In this document: positions 46,373-56,546 of the stretch, piece after piece | Numbering within the stretch: the first letter of the stretch is position 1 | How the letters are laid out: each line of letters begins with the position of its first letter | Notes under the pieces: generated by a model | Databases searched by the model: none | The model's input: the letters and a program-made list of their open reading frames with translations, nothing else | Told to the model about the DNA's origin: nothing | Assembly: GCA_002811675.1 (NCBI GenBank) | Contig: PDIM01000007.1 | Location: forward strand, 1-64,000 | Length of the DNA stretch: 64,000 nucleotides | Reading direction: 5' to 3' | Origin: Ichthyosporea sp. XGB-2017a | Taxonomy: Eukaryota; Opisthokonta; Ichthyosporea | Program-made: the position numbers and the translations under genes

Positions 46373-47296
46373 TTATGCCTCCTGCTTGACATCTTCAGCC
46401 ATTGCCTCGTCATAGTCATCAATCTTAGGGGCGAGATAGAACTTAACATAGCCAACCTCGGGAATGGGGTACTCAACAGTCAAGGGGGCATTCTTTGACA
46501 TGCTCAAAGTGACATATTCACTCAGAGGAGTAGCCTTGGTAAAGGAAATGAGATATCTCAAGGCAAATTTGAGGTGTACTTCGCTATCAAGAATAATGCT
46601 AACCTCCTTGGCGTCCTTTGACTCCTTTCCACCATCAATGGGTGTGAATTTGTTCAAGTGAATCTTACCGCTGCCACTATCCCCTTTAGTGGAAAAAGTG
46701 ACTCCCTCTTTCGAGGCACTAATAGTAACAGCTTCACCAAGAGCGTTAAGATCTCTGCAAATTCTCTGAAATTCAGCAGATGGCATTTTGACGGTAGCCG
46801 CATATTCCTGGTTGGGAATTCCAAGATGCTCTCCGTCAATATCCATCAACTTGAGTTCAAAGCTGGAGATTCTCTCATTGGCTTTACCTTCAAAGGTAAG
46901 CGAGACAGTGTTTGCATCGTCCTGAGCAGAAATTGTGCAGACGTCATCATTGGCAGCGCATTTCAAAATCTTAGACATCGAAGTCAAAGAGATTCCAAGA
47001 TGCAGAGTGTGGTCACAGCGGTAGGGTTTGAAGCATTCGTTGCTCAACTGAAGGGCAACAAGAGAAACGTGGGATGAATCCATAGCCTGGAGCTTGATAC
47101 CAGCACCAGAACACTCAAAGTTTCCCTACAAAATAACAAGTCATTCATAATTCATAAAGGCAAAGGTTTGTTAATAATCAAATACCACATCTTTCAAATA
47201 CACACACAAGAAGATACTAACCTCGGCAACAAGGTCCTTAACAGCTTCCATAAGCTTCTTAAGAATACTAGCGTCTTCCAAACGTGCTTCCAACAT
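46373..47296 (-). CDS. PCNA: Proliferating cell nuclear antigen (sliding clamp), two exons
   Basis: Exon 1 is 47222-47296 (25 codons, MLEARLEDASILKKLMEA) and exon 2 is 46373-47125. They are separated by a 96-bp intron (GTTAGT donor, TTTTGTAG acceptor, phase 0). The join reads VAEGNFECSGAGIKLQAMDSSH, the canonical PCNA N-terminus, and gives 275 aa. The interdomain and C-terminal motifs are present: LTFEGKANERISSFELKLMDID for the connector region and LTVEYPIPEVGYVKFYLAPKI near the end (family pattern PLVVEYKI...G.L.FYLAPKI). The homotrimeric clamp encircles DNA and tethers polymerases and repair factors. The protein is about 15 residues longer than usual because of an acidic tail (DDYDEAMAEDVKQEA). 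The loop GGKESKDAKE replaces the usual control-loop-adjacent segment. Confidence 0.96.
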
Positions 47297-48798
47297 GATT
47301 AATCAATGCAATTTTTTTCTTTCTTTCACACTAACACACTAAATCCTTTCCAAAGTTTTTAAATCAAACAAACAGAATCTCTGAAGACGGAAAAAACAAA
47401 AAACATCAGCAAAAATAGCAAACCAAAAAAAATTGAGCGATAATAAAATTTGGAAGAAAAGAAGAAAAAGGAGGAGGATGGAGCAAAAATATCTCCTGCC
47501 TATCCATCACAGCTGGTGCAGTGTATAACAATTACTGTAATTAACCTGCTGCACCCCCGGCTAAAACACCCGGAAAAAAGAAACAAAGATAGGGGATCAT
47601 GAAAACTGCAGCGGGTGGGCAGTGATCCAGCTAGTAGCTACACTGAGGCCCATGACTGACTGGATCACAGTTCCACATCACTCGCCACAAAACTTTTTTT
47701 CCCGCCCTTTTTTTTCTTTTTTTTTGTTCCGCCAAAAACCTCCCTGGCCAAAAACGTTTTGAAAAATAGTCTGCACAGCAAGTGTGGACGAGCGAAGCTT
47801 GTGTAAGGGATTCAGTTCTGAGAAGCATAATTTTGGGGGATGGGGGTTTTATCCAATCAGAAGGCTGCATTTATCATATATCCTCGAAAAAATTGACCGT
47901 CAAAAAGGGCCTGAGCTGATGAGAGAAAAACGCTACGCTGCGCTTCGCTCAAATATTTTTACTTCTGCGGACAGCTGGTCTTGATGAAGTACAGTGGAGT
48001 GGTGGGAATGGGATCATGTGGAGACTGGAGTTCGACCTTGAATGAAGAACAATTCCTTCCACCTCTCACGGATGACTTTATCTGTTAGAGACTAGACGTG
48101 GACGGGGAAGGACGCGAGTTCTGTAGACTATAGGCTGTATAATAAGCGCGAGGGACGTTGAATTTACCTCTTTGCACCAGTGTCACGATGGACAACCAAT
48201 CATTGTTAAGTGCCACCTCCCTTTCTACAGTCAGTCTCACTGAGAAGGGGTGTCCCTTCCATCGCCACCGCGGGTCCCTGAAGACAAGTATTAAAGATAA
48301 GAGGTGGGGCTTTTCCCTTTGTACATGTCCTCTGCTACTATACATCCATCTCATTTCGCTTCCACACTCTCCTTCGCAGAATAAAAATAAAGAGGAAAGC
48401 CTTCTTGACTGACTGATGACTCTTCCCAGCCCCCGGGCCTCTGCCCCTCTATTGCAGCTCTAGGTGCTAATTATCAATTGCCTCTGCACGGGGTCTCTTG
48501 CACATGCATATCCGGGCATTACGACCCTTATCTATGGCAAGGTCCATACACAAGCCTAACCTACCCACGTACCCTGCAACTCTCCCCTTCCCTCCTTAGT
48601 TTATATATCACAGGGCACAAGGTCCACTCTCGAGAGAGACAAACTAAATCTGCAACGTGCTCCCTGGGATCCGTATTTCGGTGGTAGTCTGGTAGCGCTG
48701 TTCCTTGGCCCTTTGTTTGTGAAATATTGCATTAGGTGTACAACTTTGCCGTCTGTTGATAGCGTTAAGTGTGTGGCGTTGGGATCTAACTTTTGAAC
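47297..48798. other. Divergent intergenic region (PCNA / Rab24)
   Basis: 1.5 kb. It contains A-rich sequence near PCNA, the dispersed repeat copy at about 47820-47910, and no convincing gene. Frames in this region are short and low-complexity. Confidence 0.5.
47820..47910. repeat. Dispersed repeat copy, related to 31797-31890
   Basis: GGGGGATGGGGGTTTTATCC and AAT, preceded by GAAGCATAATTTT and followed by TATCCTCGAAAAAATTGACCG, aligns with the sequence near 31.8 kb, in the same orientation. No terminal repeats or coding capacity are visible. Confidence 0.6.
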
Positions 48799-49470
48799 AT
48801 GAGCTCCAAAGTTGATCTCAAGGTTGTGCTTCTTGGAAAAGAAGGTGGGGGGAAAACCAGCTTGGTGGAAAGATTTCTTCATAATCGGTTTTTAAGTGTT
48901 CACCAGGCAACTGTTGGGGCTGCGTTTGGTGCCAAAAAAGTGGAGGTAGAGCCAGGAAGTGTCGAAGGCGATGCTCCGGGGGAGGCGAGGGATGGTGGCT
49001 TTGTGACTCTTGGGGTGTGGGATACGGCTGGATCGGAGAGATACGAGGCTATGAGTAGGATTTATTACAGAGGGGCAGGGGCAGCAATCGTGTGCTATGA
49101 TATAACTGATGTAGTGAGCTTCGAAAGAGCGAAATTTTGGGTCACCGAGTTGCTAGCTAATGAAGAGAACTGCAGAATATATGTGTGTGGGACAAAGAGG
49201 GACTTGGTTGCCAGTAATCGCAGTGAACGCGCTGTTGATTACCACACCGCGCAGGAATGGGCAGAAGATATCAATGCTCGCTTCTTTGAAACCTCCTCGA
49301 AGGATGGCTACAATACTGATGAAGTATTTACAACCATTGCACGGGATTATCTTTACTCGGATCAGTACAAACAAAAGAAGAGCGAGGAAGAGGCTGCGGG
49401 CGGAACTCTTTCCAGCTTTGGTCTTAATCTTTCGGGAGAGAACAAGAACTCTTGCTGTGTGATTCTTTGA
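48799..49470 (+). CDS. RAB24: Rab24-like small GTPase
   Basis: The start is set at ATG 48799 (223 aa). G motifs: G1 [12 protein letters not shown], switch I region with the Rab24-type [12 protein letters not shown]3 [21 protein letters not shown]4 GTKRDL (in place of the usual NKxD, as in Rab24), G5 ETSSK. The run [21 protein letters not shown] and [11 protein letters not shown] are near-diagnostic of Rab24. A 17-residue acidic/Gly insert ([19 protein letters not shown]) separates the switch regions. The C-terminus NSCCVIL supplies two cysteines for prenylation and fits a CaaL-type box. Rab24 is associated with autophagosome clearance; family knowledge. AATAAA lies at about 49485. An atypical Rab with reduced hydrolysis would be expected from the family. 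Confidence 0.93.
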   Translation: MSSKVDLKVVLLGKEGGGKTSLVERFLHNRFLSVHQATVGAAFGAKKVEVEPGSVEGDAPGEARDGGFVTLGVWDTAGSERYEAMSRIYYRGAGAAIVCYDITDVVSFERAKFWVTELLANEENCRIYVCGTKRDLVASNRSERAVDYHTAQEWAEDINARFFETSSKDGYNTDEVFTTIARDYLYSDQYKQKKSEEEAAGGTLSSFGLNLSGENKNSCCVIL

Positions 49471-49597
49471 AGTGGATTTTTATGTCAAATAAAGACTGTT
49501 GTTGAGTAACAATAGCAAATATCGGTTGAGTGGTTGATTTTAGGAAATATGTGATAGTACATTTTATTTAGACACAATTTAGCGTAAACCAAGCAAC

Positions 49598-52015
49598 TTA
49601 TCGTGCCCTATAGACCTTTTTCTTCCAGCGGATAGCTTTGATGCTTTCCGGGGCTGTGGGCATGAGCTTGATACAAGCTGCTTCACACCCTCCAACAACA
49701 TTCTTGACGGAACTAACCAAGTTCTGTGCGCATACAATCAGTTGCTCGTCTGTGCCCGAGTCGGCTGGTGATGCAGCCTTCACGCCAGCAATGATTTTGA
49801 GCTGTTGCCCAATGCTCGGAATCCGCTCTTGCAAAGTTAACAGCTGCACTTTCAGTCGCTTATCCGAGCAATGCTTAGCAATGACCTCCACATCCTTCAC
49901 AATTTCAACTGCCTTGTTGGTAATAAGCTTTCCAGTGGCTATAAGTTTCGTCTTCTGGCTCGGATCTTGTGCGTACACTGACATTTCTTTAAGAAGCTCG
50001 GCTAATTCCATAGCAATGCTGACAAGTGAATTGTCCTTATCGTGCCACTTGTTGGTTTCCTGCTTCAAGTCAAAAGCAGCAGCCGCTAGAGGATCTTCAG
50101 GAACGGCCTCATCTTCAGGAGGCTCTAAAGCCTCATCTTCAACATCAAGTGATGCAACATCAGGCAATTCTTCTCCGCAAACTGCATATTTTACCTTCTC
50201 TACCGCTTCAATTAACCGATCGCAAGATTTGTCAAATAAGTCATAAAAGCCAGTGTTTTTGCATTCTGCCACAGCCATTTGGGAATTTTTGCTTTGACTG
50301 ACCTTTGCGGCATTGAGTTCTTTCACGCTCTCCTCTACTTTTGTTTTGAACTCTGAATCATCAGAGTTATCCATCTCTTTTCGGGCAAATTGCGAAACTA
50401 AATCTAATTTTGCCTTTATCCTATCATCAAATTTAGAAGCTTGTTCTTTCGCGCCCGTCTTGACTGCCCCTTTCAATAATTCGATATCACGCTCTATGCT
50501 GGTCTTTATGGCTTCAACAATTTCCTTTCCTTCCAACACACCATCAATTGACTCTTTGAGTTCATTTACTTTTGTATTCCACAACTCAATATTTTCCTTC
50601 ATATTACTCTGCAAATCTTCATCGTCTGGGTTCCTGTGTAGCATATTTGCTGCAAGAGCCATGGAAGGCACTAGGTTTTGAACGCCTTCAGATTTTCCCT
50701 TTATCAGATTCCTTTGCTCCTCGGTTGGTGCTAGATCGATAGCAATGCCCGCCAAATTTTCCAAGTCCTTTCCGAATGTCGACCACTTTTCAAAAGCATC
50801 ACTAAACTCCCCTGGGGTTTTGGATACGCACCCCTTGCCTAGCACTTCAGAGTGAGCAATACCATCAGCCTGATTAAACGCCTCGACAGATAGATTAGCA
50901 AGTTCCTTTCTAAGAAGTTTCGACAGTTCACTTATTTCGCTCTTCAGCTTTGCAATCGTATCATCTAGCTTTTTTCGGTGCTCTTTGTTTGTTGGGTCTT
51001 TCTCGTAAAGTCCTGACACTTGTTCCAACTCGGCATGGAGATTTCCCAGAACTTTGATTTTCTCCATAATACTATTTCTCAAATCAACACTATCCGTTTT
51101 CTTTGCCACTTTCATGGCCGCTTCTTTCACAGCGTTAAGCATTTTCCTAAGAGCATCCAAAGACTGCAAGCGCTTGCCAGCCAAAACTGCGCCCGGGAAT
51201 CCCGTCAATTCCTTATCATACATATCCATGGTTCGCCGTACCATATCTTCATTGATGTCCTCTTTAAATATTCTCATTGCAACTAGCGTTTGTATCTTAT
51301 CACAAGCATTACCAAGTTGCTTTGAAATCCCGTTTACCGCCTTCTTTATAGCTGCATCACCAGGATGACTGGCCAATAGTTTGCCAGCCTTCAGCAGAGC
51401 GGGGGTCGCCTGTCGCACAATGTCGTTTTGCTGCGCAAGAGCCAGTGAATGACTTCCATTAATTAGATCAGTCTCTCGGCGAAATACGTTCTTAGCCAGC
51501 GACACAGATGAGCTCTGAATTTCTCTTGCAAGAGAAAGCATACCACCCATATCACTGATATTGGAAAACTTCCCAGCAAGCTCCTTCACGTTCTTCGCCC
51601 CTTTACTGATATTTACCACTTCTACCCGGTCATGCAGCTCAAGAATCGCAGTGAAAGCCTTTACTACAAGCCTTGCCTCTTTGTTCAGCCCTTCGCGACA
51701 ATCATTATTAGTAGGGTCTTTACGAAGAGCATCAGCTGCAGCTACGAGACGTCCTCCAGTCCTTTCTAAATCTGCAGACAGTCCATTCATATCTCTGGCA
51801 TATGCCGCATTATCTGGACGTTCACCCCACTTGGTTCCGATCGCGGCCATATTCTTCACCGCAACATTCACTGCTTCACATCCCGGATAGAAATCAGGAG
51901 AAGGCACACCTTTGGCTGCAGCCTGCTCATTGACTGCAATCACCTGGGCAATATTGAGTGACACAGGGCCAAAGGTGGCCTCAATCTGACTTGTATGCAA
52001 AGAAGGAGCAACCAT
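49598..52015 (-). CDS. VCL: Vinculin/alpha-catenin family protein, vinculin-type
   Basis: The start is set at ATG 52015 (805 aa). The frame is open further upstream but has no ATG there and encodes an unlikely hydrophobic stretch. The N-terminus LHTSQIEATFGPVSLNIAQV parallels the vinculin head (LHTxxIExxLxPVxxxI), including the DPTN...R..L region of the first helical bundle. The middle is repeated four-helix bundle sequence. A short Pro/acidic linker (EPPEDEAVPEDP, about 690-705) precedes the tail, as in vinculin. The tail has NKWHDKDNSLVSIAMELAELLKEMS, KHCSDKRLKVQLL..QERIPSIGQQLKI, and AQNLVSSVKNVVGGCEAACIK, each a close match to vinculin tail helices. It is about 260 residues shorter than animal vinculin, so one or more head bundles are missing. 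Family role: linking talin or catenin-type partners to F-actin at adhesion sites. Confidence 0.93.
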   Translation of the reverse strand: MVAPSLHTSQIEATFGPVSLNIAQVIAVNEQAAAKGVPSPDFYPGCEAVNVAVKNMAAIGTKWGERPDNAAYARDMNGLSADLERTGGRLVAAADALRKDPTNNDCREGLNKEARLVVKAFTAILELHDRVEVVNISKGAKNVKELAGKFSNISDMGGMLSLAREIQSSSVSLAKNVFRRETDLINGSHSLALAQQNDIVRQATPALLKAGKLLASHPGDAAIKKAVNGISKQLGNACDKIQTLVAMRIFKEDINEDMVRRTMDMYDKELTGFPGAVLAGKRLQSLDALRKMLNAVKEAAMKVAKKTDSVDLRNSIMEKIKVLGNLHAELEQVSGLYEKDPTNKEHRKKLDDTIAKLKSEISELSKLLRKELANLSVEAFNQADGIAHSEVLGKGCVSKTPGEFSDAFEKWSTFGKDLENLAGIAIDLAPTEEQRNLIKGKSEGVQNLVPSMALAANMLHRNPDDEDLQSNMKENIELWNTKVNELKESIDGVLEGKEIVEAIKTSIERDIELLKGAVKTGAKEQASKFDDRIKAKLDLVSQFARKEMDNSDDSEFKTKVEESVKELNAAKVSQSKNSQMAVAECKNTGFYDLFDKSCDRLIEAVEKVKYAVCGEELPDVASLDVEDEALEPPEDEAVPEDPLAAAAFDLKQETNKWHDKDNSLVSIAMELAELLKEMSVYAQDPSQKTKLIATGKLITNKAVEIVKDVEVIAKHCSDKRLKVQLLTLQERIPSIGQQLKIIAGVKAASPADSGTDEQLIVCAQNLVSSVKNVVGGCEAACIKLMPTAPESIKAIRWKKKVYRAR

Positions 52016-52403
52016 CTTTTCAAAAGCAAAATAATAACAATAACAGTAATAACACCTTCTGTAACTCCCACACAAACACAACAGAAGCAACTCAAAACAA
52101 AGACAAACAATGAGTCCAAATCTCCCCACGTACTCGACCACTCCACTCCAAACTAAAAGCTGCAAATTAATAAACTCCCGAATAAATAAAACAAACTGCA
52201 GTAGTGCCCACACAGAAATAAATAAATAAAATTATTACTGTAGTAGTACAGCTATAAATAACCTTTATTGATCCTCTCCGATCCCCCTTCTCCCCACACC
52301 TCCTCCATCTTTTCTCTCTTCATGTGTAGCAAATATTCGCAACATTTTTATGTTTCTTTTTCCTTTCGATATCATATTATAATATCTGTTTTCTTTGTGG
52401 ATG
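52016..52403. other. Intergenic region between vinculin and receptor cyclase 3
   Basis: 390 bp holding the vinculin 5' flank and the 3' UTR of receptor cyclase 3. The latter has a minus-strand AATAAA (TTTATT at about 52262) and possibly closer AT-rich signals. No gene seen. Confidence 0.4.
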
Positions 52404-55400
52404 TTATTTGAACGAGTGTTGGGAAGCGCTAGCTTGAAATGACAGACTAGGTAATTGGCGGTGGAAGTTTGCTTCTCCGTTCAGCCAATATGCTGTCATG
52501 CTTCCTTTGCCTTTAACTTCAATGGTACCTCTCTTTTCTAGAATGAATTGAGGATAGTGCTTTTCAATCAAGGAGGCAGTATCCCCAGATATGTGAATGC
52601 GAAGTGCCATTCCTCCACTTTCCATCCTTGATGCAGTGTTGATGGTGTCCCCATAGAGTGTGTAATGGGGCATGCGTATCCCAACGACCCCAGCAACACA
52701 TGGTCCGCTGTGGATTCCTATACGTAGCTGTAACTGCATATCATCCATGTGTGCTAGCTTAACACCGCATATATCTGCCAGGAGATTTAGGGCCATCAGA
52801 GATAATTCACGGACATGGGTATTGCCGTTACGCTCTGGAACACCGGAAACCACAAAGTAAGCGTCTCCAATGGTTTCAACCTTATATACATCAAAATTTT
52901 GAATGGTTTGATCAAACTTTGTATAGAGCTCGTTGAGAAAGGAAATGACCTCCATGGGATTCGAAAGGCTACAAATATTAGTGTACCCAACAATGTCACT
53001 AAAAAATACAGACACACATTCGTAATTCTCTGGCGCTATGGATTCACCATTCAAAAGCTTGCTCACCACACTTTTTGGCAATAATTCACAAAGCAGGCTT
53101 TGTGTTTTCTCGGTCTGAGCTTCCAGAGCTGCAGATTTTTCCCTCAGTTGCGCAGTTCTTTGCGCTACTATATCCTCCAGACTGTCAGCATAGCCCTGGA
53201 GGAGTTTTGCCATGTTATCAGCCATTGAAGCTCCAGAGTGCGGATTGGCCTTGTTGAGTGTCGTTAGAACCGACGAAATCGAAGGCCTTTGTTCACTTGC
53301 ATAGACAATACAGCTATCTGCTAGTTGTGAAAGGGGTGCATTCTCAAAATATACTTTTGAATGTTTTGTTAACATACCAGGATCCTTGGCAGCTAACCCC
53401 GAGATAATTGCCGATGGTTCAAGCATAAGGTGGCCAAATGGTTCATCCCTCGTCAAAAGCTGATTGATAATAATTCCAAAACTCCAAATATCACCTGATT
53501 GGCTCATTGGATAAGCAGTCTTCTCCTCGTAAATATCTGAGGCAGCTATATTGCTTAGAGACCTTTTGAGGGCTTTTGTGAAAGTGTTCCTGAATGACAT
53601 GGATGCAACGGAAACTTTTTTTATACGTTTTAGCTGCCCCTGTACGCAGTTAGCCTCAACATTAGCTAATCTTTCCTGAAATGTTTCCCGGAAGAAACTT
53701 TTAGAACTCTCTAACAGCTCGGTTGGAGTCCATAAAAGCAATCTGTCAAGTTCGTCTTCCGAATGAAGGCTTGCGGAGTGTCGAAATACCTCTGTTAATC
53801 CAAAATGCCCTATTTTGCAGGTCCATGTGCTATCGATAAAGCATGACTTCGGGCTGAGATGACCATGCGCTAAGAATTTTGATGTGTGTATAAATTTGAG
53901 CCCCTTGGCAATGTCACTGAGCAATGAAAAAATAAGTAAGGATGACATTTCTATGTCGGAACCAACTATGATATCCTCCAAACACCCTTTCTTGCATTGT
54001 TCTTCAACTTGAATAATATATGGGGGGGGTATTTATGATACCATAGAAACCGACAACATTTGGATGTCGACATTTAGTCAAGTCATAGAGCTGCTCACAT
54101 ATAATGGGATCTTTGGGATTAAACGAGGGTGCATGGGCCTTTTTTAATACAACTTTCTTTTCTTTCCAGGTCCCGCATGTATATGCCGAGCTTTGAAAAA
54201 AGGAAAATCGATGTTTTACGTTTGCCACAGACATTTGTGAATCTATACTAGACATCCCATTGATCGAAGATGGGTTAAATGAACAGCATTCTTCATCGAT
54301 ACTTCTTGCAAACATAATCTTTGAAATCTTATTTCGCGAGTCAACTATCACTTCATCCTCTTCAATAAGCCAATCAATGTTCGATTGACGTACACGCCTT
54401 TTAACCCTCCTCACTTGAAGCAACACAATAATGCCTATGAAAAGGGCCCCAACTCCCACCCCGATGTATACGTAAAGGAGTTCATTAGAATCTTCACTTG
54501 TTGCAATTGTCCCTTGGGCGCTATCAGCGGGGCGATTCATGTTAGGATTATCATCGGTTCCTCCTGGGTACACAATTGACGTCGTGTCGAAATCAACCCC
54601 ATTGCGGAGACCAGGGAGCTTGTACCCAACAAGCTCAAACCGATATTCGTAGCTCCCATTGGACTGCTTGATTGCTCTAAAATTACTTAAATTAAAGTAA
54701 TTACCTCCATCCCCGTTTTCATCCAACTCAAAATCACCAATAATTCCCCGCAACTTTGTTTTGTAAATCTCTTCAAGAAACACGAGAGGGACATAACGAG
54801 ACTTTGGGCCAAATCCTGTTGTTGCTTTGCGAAGCATCTCCATATACTCCTTAACTCCATTGTACTTGTTAGCTATGCTCCGGTCATATATCGCCTGACG
54901 TTCAGACTCACTGATCAAGCATGAGGGGTCGGTGGAGAACCTAGTGGAGTGCAGGCAGGTCACATCGATACCCATAGCTTGGATTCTGGGTATGGTATTG
55001 TTTAGTGCAGTTACCAGAACCCGCACAGAGTCATATGCCTTGAGTGCTAGATCAAGGTTTACTTCTGAAGGAGCCGTACCCAAGATTCTCTGCCCAACTT
55101 CACGATACTTCTTGAGAAAGGCTACAAATTCTGGTTTGGTCCAGTCATACGATGTGGTGGTACCGATGACTCCCACCAAAGATTGCTCATGGCCTGGCCA
55201 TCCGCTAGTGATACTTTGATAAGTCCACGCCCCTGTTCCTATCCACATGTATTCCTTGTTGCCAATCATATTGAGCTTCTCCGCTTCCTCAATGACTGTC
55301 CTCGCATCATTTATGAAAGCGCTCAAGAAAATTACCCGACCCCCAAGGTCTTTAATGTTCTTTAACTTCGTTCTTACTAGATCCCTCTTCTCAAGGCGAT

Positions 55401-56112
55401 CAATCCCAAAGGGTACACGGTCGACAGTCACTACCTTCAGTCCGTTGGATGCAAAAATTTCAAGTGCGATGCTTGTTATCCCAGTTGCAGAATCGTCATC
55501 GGTTGATATGATGTGTAACTTTTTGAACCCCAATACAATAGTCATTTCCGAGATACCAATGGCTTCTGAATGGTCATTAGAGCTGTACCGCGTAAAGCTG
55601 GGGTAGTTCTTCTTTTCAGTCAAAATTGGTGAAGTACTAAAGGGGCTGAATTGAAGTACCCCTGCAGCGGCGTTCAAAATCCCAATCTGCCCAGATACAG
55701 AGCTATGACCCGCCCCCACGATAATTGCAAGCCCCCTTGAATGGAGTGTTGCGGTTTCAGCCAGCCCAACCAAAGGGGTCCCTTCATCATCCATTTTATA
55801 CTCCGCGAGTGGCTCATACTTGAGGTTCACACCTCCCGCCAAGTGTTTCCCAAAGTCCTCGTAGCCCACATATAGGGCCATGGTTAGGGCGGGGATTACA
55901 CTTGTAGGAAGAATACTGCCAAAGTAAAGATCAATAGATCCCACCTCATGGGGTAGAAAAATAGAATAGACCAGGACAATGTACATCCAGGCTGCATTGA
56001 CTGTCCATTTGTGATTCGCACCAGAGCGAACCGTCCTCCATGTCTTCTTTGCCCTTGTCTTCTTCCCGCTGGCACGCTCGGGATCATTGCTAATGACACC
56101 ACTCATTCTCAT
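52404..56112 (-). CDS. Receptor nucleotidyl cyclase with ANF-type ectodomain, interrupted by one frameshift
   Basis: Two frames, 56112-54004 and then down to 52404, form one gene. They break at a run of eight C (minus strand; G8 on the plus strand at 54022-54029). With seven C the kinase-like domain reads on as NTPPYIIQVEEQCKKGC then LEDIIVG, the expected order for a receptor cyclase, and the product is about 1235 aa. Order: 38-residue basic N-terminus; hydrophobic signal-anchor (about 38-55); PBP1/ANF-type domain (about 60-480); transmembrane helix (about 543-566); pseudokinase (HGHLSPKSCFID; GHFG for DFG); coiled coil (EDIVAQRTAQLREKSA); cyclase. The cyclase has FSDIVGYT, VYKVETIGDAY and HYTLYGDTINTASRMES: the metal aspartates and guanine-type Glu are kept, but the second purine-contact residue is Thr. 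Whether the break is real, polymorphic or a sequencing error cannot be told from sequence. Confidence 0.85.
54022..54029 (+). other. Homopolymer G8 (C8 on coding strand) at the frameshift in receptor cyclase 3
   Basis: The only disruption in the 3.7-kb gene. Dropping one base of this run restores a continuous, family-consistent frame; the coding frames on either side are offset by exactly one nucleotide. Confidence 0.8.
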
Positions 56113-56546
56113 TCACAAAACTAAATAAATGCAGTGGGAGAAAGCTATATATTTCCACCTTCTAGTTAGAAAGAAAACAATAATGGCTCCTACTGCTCAT
56201 AGTCCCCTCCTAAATCAAGCAAAATATTCCCAAAATAAACAGCGCTTTATTCCTCTTCCCTCCCAACGCTTTTCGCGTGATTTCTACTTCCCTGTTTTCA
56301 TTCAGATACCCACCACTATAACTCATGCACAAGCCTCTTTAATTATCTCAAATAAACAAAGATCCGATGGGAAGTGCAGCGATTGGACCGCCCGATCATA
56401 ATCTCTATTCGTGCTGTGCCCGTTATGGAAATGCGACCACGTTACCATAAAATGATGAGTCAGGCAAAAATGACTCATGTCTCATACTTTATTTATTGCA
56501 ATATTCATGGTATGTGGCTGTACATGATACATGATGCATGTCAGTT
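56113..56546. other. Intergenic region between receptor cyclase 3 and FAM21
   Basis: 434 bp. It contains the FAM21 poly(A) signal on the minus strand (TTTATTTATT at about 56490). No TATA box or gene recognised. Confidence 0.45.

Noticed and set aside
52016-52213. N-terminal extension of vinculin with hydrophobic helices
   Set aside because: No ATG in the extension; family homology begins directly after ATG 52015.
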